A stretch of 18,621 nucleotides of DNA. Source: Smittium mucronatum. Lineage: Eukaryota; Kickxellomycota; Harpellomycetes; Harpellales; Legeriomycetaceae. The stretch covers positions 1 to 18,621 of the forward strand of contig LSSL01002060.1 of NCBI GenBank assembly GCA_001953115.1, in the 5' to 3' direction. How positions within the stretch are numbered: position 1 is the first letter of the stretch; every line of letters starts with the position of its first letter. The translations under genes and the position numbers were made by a program. Positions 1 to 9,692 of this stretch are shown here, in pieces. Under the pieces are notes generated by a model that saw nothing but the letters and a program-made list of their open reading frames with translations, was not told the origin of the DNA and ran no database searches.

Positions 1-35
1 AGCATGCACATTATCTTTTAGTAGACTGAGCTTCT

Positions 36-78
36 TATAATAATAATTCAATATAATAATATAATAATATAATAATAA
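36..78. repeat. ATA/TAA microsatellite
   Basis: Imperfect tandem ATA/TAA units run through this stretch, broken by a single TTCA interruption. It is a simple-sequence repeat with no other signal. Confidence 0.75.
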
Positions 79-806
79 GCTAATATGATAAATAAAACTA
101 AAATAAAGCGCCCTCAAGCTCAATTGTAAACCCCGTTGGGAAAAATTCATTGAGCGTAGGTCATTTATTTATAGTACTAAAGTACGTATGTTTATTTATT
201 GCTTTTAATCTAGACCGGTTTTTTATTAATAATGATTAAATTTTATTTTTAAATTGATTCTCATCGAAGTTTTTGTTTTTTTTCTCTCTGTTTACATAAT
301 TCCACGGTATATATAAATATTTTAACGTATTTAATCTTTTAGACATAACAAACTATTTTTTTATTCGAGTTTACAACTATTTTATAATTTTTTACATTAA
401 AAATTTTAATCCTCCAAACTAAAAATTTAGAGAAAATTTAGAGGTAAAATTCGTCTAACAAGAAGAATCTTCCAAATAAAGATTATTATCAATTTTAGAT
501 GAAAGATTCATACTAACAGAATTTCTTGCACAAACTGGTCGTTTAAAAACTTTACTTTATTTAGTTGTTTAGATTCATAAGATAGCAAAAAAACAATTTT
601 ACTTAATATTCTCCCATTCTTTTTCAAAAATCATAATTTTGCTATATTTTTGACTCGAGTTAAATGCTACTCGCTTTAGTTATAGCCTAATTTAGCCTAA
701 AAATTTTAGAATAATCATTTAATATTAAATAATAAATAATAAATAATTTAATTCGGTATGGATTATTTTGGGTAATAACTTCATGGAAATTTTTGTCTAA
801 TTACCT

Positions 807-863
807 GTGTCGCATTATTTTAATGAATATACATCGGACTTTTCTTCCGATCTTATTGCGCAC
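807..863. other. Possible nested stem-loop
   Basis: An inner stem pairs ATCGGA (from about 833) with TCCGAT (to about 851) around a short T-rich loop. An outer arm, GTGTCGCA at 807-814, can pair imperfectly with TGCGCAC at 857-863. It lies about 110 bases outside the left 530 bp repeat. A stem of this size can arise by chance, so this is only a candidate structure. Confidence 0.25.
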
Positions 864-1200
864 GACTAGCCTCGTACACTTTTTTTTTATATCACGAAAT
901 TTTATTTTAAGAATACGTAATTAAAAACTATACTAAAAAATATGAAAAAAAGAAAAAGTCATAGAAAATACTATTATCCTAAATACAATAAGCTTCTCTG
1001 ACGATTAAAGGCTGCGTGCCCACGGAAAAAGGGTAAAATTTACTTACTGGAAGACCCCTCTGGCATAGCTTCATGTAGGCTGGATGATTGAGGTTTCATT
1101 CGGTCAAGAATTAAGCTCTTTTTCAATGAAAAATAGTTAATTGAAGCTACAGAGCTCCTAGCCAGAGCCTAACTCTAACAGAATTAATAAAATTAGACTC

Positions 1201-1374
1201 CTACCCAAACTTTGGATTGAACGACATGGCTCTCCTACAAATAGCTGTTAAACACTGAGAACCTTCTGACTTTCGAACGCTGGACTTGTGCGCTAGAATA
1301 TGATTCAGTTGTGCTAAACGATCGTTCCCTCCTGCTTCGAGATGGTCCTCCTCTGGAATCACCGTTCTCCTCAT
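1201..1374 (-). CDS. Small conserved-length ORF in repeat (57 aa)
   Basis: This frame opens with ATG at 1374 and closes with TAG at 1201. The protein begins MRRTVIPEEDHLE and ends RRAMSFNPKFG. It is hydrophilic and charged, with no signal peptide or membrane segment. The right repeat copy has an ORF of exactly the same length (18219-18392) with no indel between them. About 11 of 57 residues differ, against about five silent codon changes, so there is no clear sign of purifying selection. An overlapping frame without ATG is also open for about 55 codons in both copies. No known family is recognised. It may be a chance ORF in GC-richer DNA. Confidence 0.3.
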   Translation of the reverse strand: MRRTVIPEEDHLEAGGNDRLAQLNHILAHKSSVRKSEGSQCLTAICRRAMSFNPKFG

Positions 1375-1391
1375 ATCTGTGCGCTGTCTTC

Positions 1392-1461
1392 ACTATTCCT
1401 AACCAAGAATAGTACAGGGCTGTGTAAAATTCTGGTCTAGTGTACTTAGAAAAGTACACTA
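1392..1461 (-). other. Two conserved hairpins (left repeat copy)
   Basis: Hairpin 1 (1438-1461) is a perfect 10 bp stem, TAGTGTACTT with AAGTACACTA, around a four-base loop. Hairpin 2 (1392-1413) is a perfect 7 bp stem, ACTATTC with GAATAGT, around an eight-base loop. Both stems are also present in the right repeat copy, where one pair of hairpin 1 is a G-T wobble instead of T-A. On the minus strand they lie just upstream of the 57-codon ORF. A structured RNA or a protein-binding site are both possible. Confidence 0.5.
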
Positions 1462-1503
1462 TTAAGCCCCTAAAGCACGGCAAGGTATTTCACTCTTAGG
1501 GGA

Positions 1504-2942
1504 TATAAATAGAGTAGTTGTAAATCTCCACAAATACAGTAAATATTACAAAGATCAGTAATAAAAAGGATGAAAACATAAGAGTTTAAACCTTATATGT
1601 CTTTTGGAATGGTTTTAAATATATTATTTGGATCGTCAGTGAGTAATCTCAAACTAAATATATATATATATATATGTAGTTTATAATTGATATAAAGTCC
1701 GGCAGATGGGTTACAAAATATTCGATGGAGCAGGATTAACTAATAATTTTAAATTCGGAACTGTTATGCAAAAAAACTCTCAATAAATTTAGAATAGACG
1801 CTTAGAACTAATTGAGGATCTACAATCGAGATTTTTTGATAACTTTAGTATATAAATAATGATAAATTTCTTCTATAAAGGTAAAATAAACTTAAGTTTT
1901 TTTTTGTCAAATATTCATTTTCCATATTTAGGAAAACTTATAATGCTTTTATCGGGGTATAATTTATGCTCTTTATACAGCAGATGAATCTAGATGTGAA
2001 TTCCACTGCGGCTTAAAACACCTAACTTTAAGGGTTTTTTTAATTATGAAAATTCGAACAGAAATATTCTAAACCTAGTTTAATTCAGTGATGAAAAAAA
2101 TATTTTGTGTTGCCATTTTTTTTAGAAAAAACATGATGAAAAATTTGCTGGTACCAAGATATAGGAGTATATATATTATGGCTTTAGGACTGTGCTACCT
2201 CTCCCACTCTTCAATTAGCCGAAATTTTCATCTTTTTTCTTCTATATTCAAAAAGATTATTTTATTTATATTCAGTTATTTTTCTAAAGAAATTGGTTGT
2301 ATTTATTTCGAATTTTTATATATTCCAAAATGATATATTTTCAGAGACATAAGGAAGTTTTTGAACGCATGTATTGATCTCTAAATAATCATTGACTGAT
2401 ATACTTCTATCCCAAGTTTTAGGATAGATTTTTTAAATATAAAATTTTTTGTTTTTATTTTACACAGCTAGGTTCGGTCCGAAGTGCAGCGTATTAAAAG
2501 AGTTTAAATACCTACATTATATTATCATTAATAAAATTTATTTTCGGTAAATTTCACAAAAATATTTTAAATAGTTTGGATAGCTTTTTATTTTTTATAA
2601 ATATTTGATTTTTTAGAAAGGTAAACATATTATGTTTATAAGTTAAAATTTCATAAAAACAAATAAGTTATATCGATGAAATTTCGTTTTCAAAATTTTT
2701 GTTTTATTTTAGAAAAGATTTATTTTATGAAATTCTAATGTATTAAAGTTCTCATATTTTTGTATTTTTAAGAAATTCAGGATTTGCAGTCAGGTAGTTT
2801 TTTTGTGGATAACTCTTAAATTTGATATTTGTGTTTAATTTTCGATTTTTTTTCAGTTTTTAATTTCACAAATTATTATTATTATTATTTTAAGGAGTTT
2901 ATTTTATATTTTAAGTATTAAAAGATATCTGTTTGTAGATTT
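1504..2942. other. Unassigned AT-rich spacer
   Basis: This stretch contains a TA dinucleotide run near 1658-1675, a weak plus-strand coding relic at 1691-1987, and an ATT run near 2872-2889. The ATG-led frame at 2088-2333 is low-complexity F/I/K/S-rich sequence of the kind AT-rich DNA produces by chance. Nothing else is recognised. Confidence 0.5.
1691..1987 (+). pseudogene. Weak unidentified coding relic
   Basis: One plus-strand frame runs for 98 codons with only three internal stops (codons 32, 34 and 55), which is few for DNA this AT-rich. It has residues unusual for random AT-rich translation, such as MGYKIFDGAGLTNNFKFG and NRRLELIEDLQSRFFDNFS. No start codon is assigned and no family is recognised. 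It could be a fragment of a transposon or host gene, or a chance low-stop frame. Confidence 0.22.
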
Positions 2943-3030
2943 AAAGTTTTCAGATTGGGGTTATAAAGTTTGCAGATTGGGGTTTTAAAGTTTCCGGATT
3001 GGGGGATTAAAGTTTCCGGACTGGATTAGT
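2943..3030. repeat. 22-bp tandem repeat, four units
   Basis: Four head-to-tail units of exactly 22 bp start at 2943, 2965, 2987 and 3009. The core is AAAGTTTNCNGATTGGGG. Units 1 and 2 share the CAGATT variant and units 3 and 4 the CCGGA variant, which suggests stepwise duplication. The G-run in each unit makes this patch stand out from its surroundings. No coding function is seen. Confidence 0.9.
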
Positions 3031-3650
3031 GAATTAACCGAGTATCTTGAGATATCATTCTAAAAAAAGTGATTCTTTTTTGGGGAATGCAAGTTTCCTA
3101 TTTAATATAACATTAATTGAGATTAACATATGCGATTAACTTGGGTATCGTTTTTTGCAGTATTTTTCCAATATTTCAAGCTCAAAGGTACTTATTATTC
3201 ATTTTTTATCAAGGTTATAAATATATATGTGTTATTGAATAAAATAAATAATCTTCTAATAATTGCTACTGGATAATAAAAACGATAGAAATAATATATT
3301 TTCCTAATTTGGAATATTTATTTACTGATTACAAATTTCTCGAGAAAATCGTCCAATTATTTATTTTTTTATTTTTTCCTATAATACCTCAAGTAAAAAA
3401 TGCGTTTTATGTATTTTAGAATATGCCATATTGTTAATTTGAAGGTCATTTATAACCCAAAAGTTAAACTATAAGATTTTTATTAGTGAGTGATCCCATT
3501 TTAATTTATAAAATAAATTATGACGATTCTTAATATTTGATGGCAATTAATACAATTTGTCAAATTATTATAAAATGATGCCTATTTTCATCAGCTGGAT
3601 TAATTATTACTATATTAATATTTTAGAAATATTTAATTAAGATGTTAAAT
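3031..3650. other. Gene-free AT-rich spacer
   Basis: No convincing frame or repeat is visible. A short motif near 3304 (CCTAATTTGGAATATT) resembles a subterminal motif of the MITE and MULE-A ends, but the surrounding match is too weak to call a copy. Confidence 0.5.
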
Positions 3651-3909
3651 AGGAGATTCTCTTTATGGCTGAAACTTTCCTATTAAAACTTCATCAATCT
3701 CCCAATTTGGAAATATAGCGCCACAGCCAATATAAAAGTCATCCGATAATTTGGAATTGAAAATCCAAACTAAATCTTCTATTAATAAAATGTAGAAGTC
3801 TATTAGGACTAGTATTTTTCCGTTTTTATTGGTTTGAAGTAATTTTATTTGATGTTAGCCAATAATTTACATAGAAAGAAAAATCCTGGTCTTTAAAAGA
3901 ATTCTCTGC
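3651..3909 (+). mobile_element. MITE-like element, copy 1 (259 bp)
   Basis: This stretch aligns along its whole length with 17795-18053 in direct orientation, and both copies are 259 bp. Shared blocks include TTTCCTA, AATTTGGAAATA, ATTGGTTTGAA and GTAGCCAAT-like sequence. The termini AGGAGATTCTCTTT and, inverted from the other end, GCAGAGAATTC are worn forms of the better preserved ends of copy 2. It has no coding capacity. The first ~70 bases resemble the right terminus of MULE-A, which suggests a non-autonomous MULE derivative. No clear target duplication is visible. Confidence 0.75.
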
Positions 3910-4399
3910 ATAAAATAGGAGTTTATTTTTAGGTTTGGGCTTTTTTTCCATTTTAACTATTGATTAATATCAATTTATATGATTACCAAGACAATAAATA
4001 TGAATAAAAATAAAAAAATATTAAATTGTGCCAATAGATAATTTACTTTATAATCTCTAATTGTGTTTCCCAAAAAAAAAATTTATTAATTTAAAACGAT
4101 AGTAGATTTATTTTCTTTAAATAATTAAGTGCATTACGATCAAATTTTTAAAATAACGAGTGAAATATGTATTATAATTATTTAATAATAAATTATAAGA
4201 AAACCCCCAATAAAAATGATCAATTTTTTTTATAATAATATCCTACAAATATATCTTGGATAGAGATGTTAAAACTTACTCTTTTATGACAGATGATTTT
4301 CATGACCAAAATTTCTTTGGCTGACTAACACATTTGCTACATATTAATCTATTTCCTATCTAAAGCAATAAAAATTGAAAAAATGCAAAAATGCAAAAA
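3910..4399. other. Gene-free AT-rich spacer
   Basis: No gene is seen. Near its right edge (about 4378-4401) are three near-perfect units of an 8-mer, AAAAATGC, just outside or at the edge of the left end of MULE-A. Confidence 0.5.
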
Positions 4400-4740
4400 T
4401 GAAACTCTTTGTAAAGTTTGAATATTATTTTAACAAGAAAAATATTTTTATGGTTCAAATTTTGAAATAACCAATAAATATGTGTCTTTTTCATTAGTTA
4501 TTAAACTCAAGTCATTTTATTGAGTAGGAAGATTTACTAATCACCTTAAAGCTGATTTATTTATCCAAAAGATGCTTTAGGTAAATCCATATCTGCTTTC
4601 ATCCTTTACGCTTAAATTTCAAGTTTCTTCTTAAATTAATCCAAGATATTTATCTTAACGATTTTTTTAAATTAATTTATTATATATTAAATTTTTTTTT
4701 TTTAAATCTTAAAAATCGCAAAAATTCATAATATTAAAAA
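4400..4740. repeat. Left terminal inverted repeat of MULE-A
   Basis: The part 4490-4740 matches the reverse complement of 8285-8530. Strong shared blocks are AAGCTGATTTATT-like sequence, TTCATCCTTTACGC, and TAATCCAAG followed by TTTTTTAAATTAATTTAT. The outer part (4400-4490) is more diverged but still aligns around TTTTGAAATAACC. The outermost base is uncertain. Confidence 0.7.
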
Positions 4741-5863
4741 AAAAAATCAAATTTCGGTCAAACCACGTTTTTTTTTTTTACTATAACCATTTCTCAATAT
4801 TTTATTCTTGTATCCCATCAAAATAACCCCGCTGGAAGCTATTTCAACACTGAATTTCACATTAAAATTTTTTTTGGAAAATAATTACAATTGAAACTGT
4901 AAAAATTTCTTAAGTTAAGGATTCCCTTTTTTTACCAACACTCTATTACTTTTATAAAAAGAGCAAGAGAGTATATAAAAAAAAAAAATTAGAAAAGAAT
5001 ATTTTCTATTATCACTTCTATTAGATTATTATATACTATTAATTTCGAAAATTTTAATCTTAAGAAAGTCTCTAGTGTTCAGAATTATTCATTCTTTTCT
5101 TTGAAAAGCACATAGATATATAGTAAGTTTTAAATTTTGTATCAGATCCTCTTACACTATTTAAATATTTACATAATTTTACTGAATTATGAGTGTAAAA
5201 TTTTTATAAATATTAGTGTCAAAAGCATTTTTATTTTTAAAGAATTGCAGGGCCTATCTATACATGTGACTTATTTTTAATTATTAAAGTGTAAAAGTTA
5301 AATCTAATTTTGCTTTTTTTGTTAATATAAGTCAAAAATTCCATTTTAATATGAGCTATTTATTATAATAACAATGTCAAATATATTTTATACATCATAG
5401 AAAATTACATGAACTGCCCATTCTATTCAATATAAAAAAATGGATATTTCACTTTAAATTCTGCAAATTATAATATGATTAAATAATTTATTTATACAAT
5501 GCCATCCATTTTTAATTTTTTTGATTTGGATGTACTATATCTTTTGGTTAAACTCAAAAAATGGTGTTTATTTATTATAGGAAAACCGAAATTATTTATA
5601 TCATACTTGATTCACACAAATTTTTATTAATTCGAATGTGTATTATTATTTGTACTTGAAATATTAAAATTAAATAAAAGAGTTCATTAAATTCTGCTGA
5701 GGCTGGTGTTCTTTGGTTTTATTTTAGGTCTTACTGATTTCAGTCTTCCTTTTATAAAGTAATATTTATAGATTCATTTTTTTCGACCTTCAGAAGAAAA
5801 TGGTAAATTTTTTTACATTTCTTCTTTAAATTATTGAATCAAGAACAATAAAAATTGTTGTAA
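4741..5863. other. Spacer inside MULE-A, 3' of its transposase relic
   Basis: AT-rich sequence with many poly-T and poly-A runs. I found no convincing frame or motif. It probably represents the 3' non-coding or fully eroded part of the element. Confidence 0.45.
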
Positions 5864-7297
5864 TTATTTATTTATTTTTTTGTGAAAATAATAAAAAAAG
5901 TTTTTAAATACTCTCACCATTGAACAGAAGCTTGAAAAAGAATGATACAAAAAAATATATCTTAATTTATTCAAAGCTATATCCTCCAATATTTTTTCAG
6001 ATATCAAATAGACTTGTTTTTCAAAATAATCTTCCAAACTAAAAATAATAATGTAAGCTTAGAATTTTTTTCCTATAATTGATTATAGTCAATCAAATCA
6101 AATCAAATTTCTATATGTAAAAATCTAAAAATTCCTCTATTCTTTTTTTTAGTAATGCCTATTAATTTTTTAATGAGACTTTATTATATTCAGTACATTT
6201 GTCTTCATTGGCTTTATTTAACCTTTCTAGTGCGCTATTTGCCAAAGATGGGAATAAATCGGAGCTTTCATTCCTATTAATTTATTTTATAAAGGTTTTT
6301 CATCATTTTTTTCAATGATATCATTTATCTAGTTATTTTATAACATTTAAATTTGAACACTTTTTTTGAAATTTCAAAAAAAAAATTGTGTGGAGATAGT
6401 TTTATCCTATGAAAAACATACTTTATTCCATTTTTGTAATTTTTTTTATCAGTATTAAGGATTTCCGATATTTTTTTTGATTCATATTTCCAGCAATTAG
6501 TTCTGTTCATGGAATAATCAAAAATCTTATTTACCTTAAAAAGCACTTCTGAGTCTGAAATTAAAACCTTTGAATTCCAGTTAAATCGGATTTTATTAAT
6601 CCCATTTTTCAGGGTGTTAAACATCTATTAGTATTAATTTAATCATCAATTTTTGTAACTCCTATCGCTGTGGGTTCAGTTCTTTGATTTATTTCAGTAA
6701 ATCCAGTGAATATTGTGAAATAACATCCTAGTAACAATCTAAAATTTGGGTTTTTATTTAAATTTACAGATTTTTAAAATAACTATATAAGCTTTTAGGT
6801 TTCATAATATACCAAAAATATTAAATTTCTGATGAATAATTCGCTATATATTCTCCGCCAAGGTTCTGATTATCCTTATGTCTTTTTAAAGAATATTCAA
6901 GATCATCTGTAGAACTAAACAGTTTTTGTTATTTTCCTTTTTTGACTACTGATAATAGTGTATATATTTTTATACTTAGGATTGTCCTCCTGAATAAAAA
7001 GGACGCTTTATTTTTTTCACTTTACACTCCAACCCATAAAAACTCAATTTTTTATCCCTTTTAAATTTAAATTTTTTAATAAAGCAGATTTCTAAACGAT
7101 CAGTAAACGGATAGGTTTTTATTTCGTTTAAATAGTGTTTTACTATTTTCAGGTCACCCAAGCAACCTAAAGCCACACTATATTTTCATTTTAAACCCTT
7201 ATTATAACACATCTAAATATTTGGTGTATGGATATGTCAATCTATCGATGTTCTGAATAAGCTCAGCATCATTGACTAGTTTCCGGTTTTTCAGCAT
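5864..7297 (-). pseudogene. Broken MULE transposase (MULE-A)
   Basis: The gene is scattered over all three minus-strand frames with many stops and frameshifts. Recognisable pieces occur in family order. An N-terminal piece lies at 7297-7202 (LKNRKLVNDAELIQNIDRL), then a longer one at 7176-6976. Near 6780-6640 is a stretch like the DDE-core start, with LLLG and PTAIGVTKIDD. At 6624-6325 comes NTLKNGINKIR, then LISDSE (second acidic residue), then RTNCWKYESKKI, matching the C..H region followed by the helical insert. At about 6280-6160 is FPSLANSALERLNK, matching the family's P-x-x-N-N-x-L-E-x-x-N block, where the second N is now S. The last open stretch ends at 5864. The family assignment comes from motif order and was not tested by a database search. 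The gene is certainly non-functional. Confidence 0.6.
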
Positions 7298-8284
7298 AAT
7301 TGAAATATAATTTAAATGTTTTATGATGTTTCTTATTGATTAAGACTAATAGATATGAAATCAAAAGTATATCTTTTTTACTCATGTTTATTTTACTCCG
7401 TAAAAAACCGGTAAATTTTTGTTATGTTAATGATTAATACGATTAAATATTTTTTACTGGACAGTCTTGGTTTTTTTTTCTGTATTTATTTAAAATAAAT
7501 TTAAAAAAAGACAGAAGTAAGAATAATTTATTTTTGTTTTTTGTTGAAAAAACTGGGAGACTAAGCTAAAATAGTCATGATGTATAAAATAATTGCAAAA
7601 ATATTCATAATTTAAACTTATTACAAAAACATTCAAATTAAATCGATTGACTTATATATTAGGCGAATGGAGAAAATTTTACACAAAAATTCAAGTAGTA
7701 TAAAGGATTATCCAAAAAAAATTTAAGTGGTTTTATTTTTATTTTTTATTATGATAAATTTATCAAGTAAATAAGTTCAATAAATGTTGTAAAAAATTAC
7801 AAAAATTTGAATCTCTCTTTATGGGTGGTTACTTGCTTAATATATCTTTCTAATCTCCTAATCTATAAATTTGGTACATAATTAAGTATAAATCTATGAT
7901 TAATTCATAATAGTAACTACAGAAACTGATTTTCTATTGGAAAAATGAAGACTTATTAGGATTATTAAATTTTTATAAACTTTATCGGTTTTAATTTAAT
8001 TGAATTTTATTTAGCCGATTTTTTAGACAGTAAATAACAGTCTTTTTTTTTTGAAGGAATCTCCTATTTATTGTAGCTTTTGTTTTATTATAAACTTTAA
8101 CTCGATTAAAAGGAAAATCCAAAGATTTTTAAAAAAATTTGAATAATAAATTGGATTAAAATAGCTTTTATTTGCTGAATATATAATTATATCGATTCAT
8201 TTTAATTATTTTTACAATAAACTTCAAATTCGACTATCTTTGTCGTTATTTTGAAAACGTTACTATTTTTGATTAATGCTGAAA
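7298..8284. other. Spacer inside MULE-A, 5' of its transposase relic
   Basis: AT-rich sequence between the transposase relic and the right inverted repeat. Any promoter of the element should lie here, but AT-rich sequence makes TATA-like strings uninformative. No coding piece is recognised. Confidence 0.45.
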
Positions 8285-8621
8285 AATCTGTAGAGCTTAT
8301 TAATTTTTTTGATTTTTAAAATTAAAAAAGAAAAATAAATAAGCGATAACATAAATTAATTTAAAAAATTATCGGGAAAAAATTACTTGGATTTAGTTGA
8401 GAAGAAGCTTAAAGTTTATGCGTAAAGGATGAAAAAAGACTTATATTTATCTAAATCTTCTTATGGCTTAATAAATCAGCTTAACTCTATTATTAAATCT
8501 TCTCATTTAATAAAACTACTTGATTTAAATATTTAAACTTTATAATTTAGTGGTTTATTTCCAAATTAGGAAAGTATAAAAATTTAATAAAGGGATTTCC
8601 GATCTCAAAAAAAAATCCCCC
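8285..8621. repeat. Right terminal inverted repeat of MULE-A
   Basis: The reverse complement of this stretch matches the left repeat. Its outer end (8621 inward) reads GGGGGATTTTTTTTTGAGAT, followed about 40 bases later by CCTAATTTGGAAATA. The same order and spacing occurs at the ends of both 259 bp MITEs, which fixes 8621 as the likely outer boundary. The end also forms a small palindrome, GGGATTTCC with the outer CCCCC-side arm. Confidence 0.7.
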
Positions 8622-9692
8622 GGTATTATGGTTACATGAGCTATAAATGGTAAGATTATTTTAAATTCATTTAATTATTTTTGCCAAACACTTATTTAAA
8701 AAGTTTTGGCGTTTTATCATCACTGAAATCTTGAATAATCAACCCGAAATCTGGAATCTATCACTAAAATATATTTTACATTGCATTTTTCACCACCAAT
8801 TTTTTATTATCATCACTAAAAAAAATCTCGAATTATTTATTGGACAAAACGAAAAAAATTCCAGATTTGGAAATATATTATGATAACTCAACACTATTCG
8901 AATCATGAGTTTTAACCATCAAATTTCCTCATATTATATTTTTTTTTTGGTTTCAGCGAGAAATTTTTTATATTCCTGATAATTTATAAGAAATATTTTC
9001 TCCTTTTAAGTCTCAATATCTCCAATTTTTATTGATATATATCATATAGTTCTGTGCTAATATAGATAAAAATTGATTTCGCACAAATTCTTTCTTCTGT
9101 ATGCATTTAATTTAAAGTTTAAAATATATTTTTATTTAATTTCTTTTAACAAATAATAGAAAAGTAAAACTCTTCTATATTAAAAAAAATTCGGAAGTAA
9201 CCGCTACCTAGATAAATACTTTACAAGAGGTAATGTTTTAATAAAAAATACTTTGCATTCTGGCTTTATTTAATTTTTTTTTTCTTGCGTTATCAATATA
9301 TTTTCAGGTAGAAAATATATCAATTTAGAACTAATAGATTCAGTATCTTCGATATATACTCCTAATATACTGATAATTATATATTTTATATTTTAAGACT
9401 TATTTTATTTTAAAAACTCATATTTAACTCTTTTTGATATTATTTTTCATTTTGAAACATTATATAGCTAGGATTATCTACAATTTTTTTATTTATTGGG
9501 CTGTGAAAACATTGAAGCCATCAAAAATATTAAAATAACCTATTAAGTAAGCCATTTTAAATAAAAAATTTACCATTAGGATACCTCTATTTTATTAATA
9601 CGTATTATTTTATTCGGAGTTATATTAATTTAAAATTTAAAATTTAAAATTCAAAATTTATAATATTTTCATTTAATAAATTATTTATCTTT
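8622..9692. other. Unassigned AT-rich spacer
   Basis: No convincing coding frame is seen. A motif near 8863 (ATTTGGAAATATATT) echoes the MITE subterminal motif, but the flanks do not align. A 7 bp tandem repeat lies at 9632-9659. Part of this may belong to the 3' flank of MULE-B, whose ends I could not find. Confidence 0.45.
9632..9659. repeat. 7-bp tandem repeat, four units
   Basis: Four units of AAAATTT run head to tail, the third carrying one T-to-C change. It is a short simple repeat just downstream of the MULE-B relic's stop codon. Confidence 0.7.

Larger units (their letters stand above)
1..973. other. Gene-free AT-rich spacer
   Basis: I see no open frame of useful length and no protein resemblance on either strand. 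The stretch contains an ATA-rich microsatellite near its start, several poly-T runs, and a possible imperfect stem around 807-863. A slightly GC-richer patch near 105-165 has no identity I recognise. Confidence 0.6.
974..1503 (-). repeat. Left copy of ~530 bp inverted repeat
   Basis: The reverse complement of this stretch matches 18090-18621 almost end to end, at roughly 80-85% identity by eye and with few indels. The inner edge is sharp: both copies share CTTAGGGGA and then diverge at once. The outer edge on this side is near TTATCC at 974. The repeat is clearly GC-richer than its surroundings. It holds two conserved hairpins and a 57-codon open frame. I do not recognise the family. It could be a terminal inverted repeat, a solo LTR of an unknown element, or a short interspersed repeat. 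No poly-A tail or convincing pol III A/B box pair is visible. Confidence 0.85.
4400..8621 (-). mobile_element. Decayed Mutator-like element (MULE-A), ~4.2 kb
   Basis: Two long inverted repeats (about 4400-4740 and 8285-8621) flank a broken minus-strand gene with recognisable MULE transposase blocks. Long terminal inverted repeats around one transposase gene are the classic MULE layout. The right end, read inward from 8621, starts with a GGGGGATTT stretch and resembles the ends of the two 259 bp MITEs. The left end is worn and placed only to within a few tens of bases. The expected 8-11 bp target duplication could not be confirmed. Between the repeats and the gene (4741-5863 and 7298-8284) I see only AT-rich spacer. 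Confidence 0.65.

Noticed and set aside
1235..1483. 82-codon minus-strand frame in the left repeat
   Set aside because: It has no ATG (TTG start). The matching frame in the right copy stops after about 55 codons, so the full length is not conserved. The shared part is mentioned under the 57-codon ORF.
2088..2333. Plus-strand 81-codon frame starting with ATG
   Set aside because: The sequence is low-complexity F/I/S/K-rich, as expected from random AT-rich DNA. No motif or upstream signal supports it.
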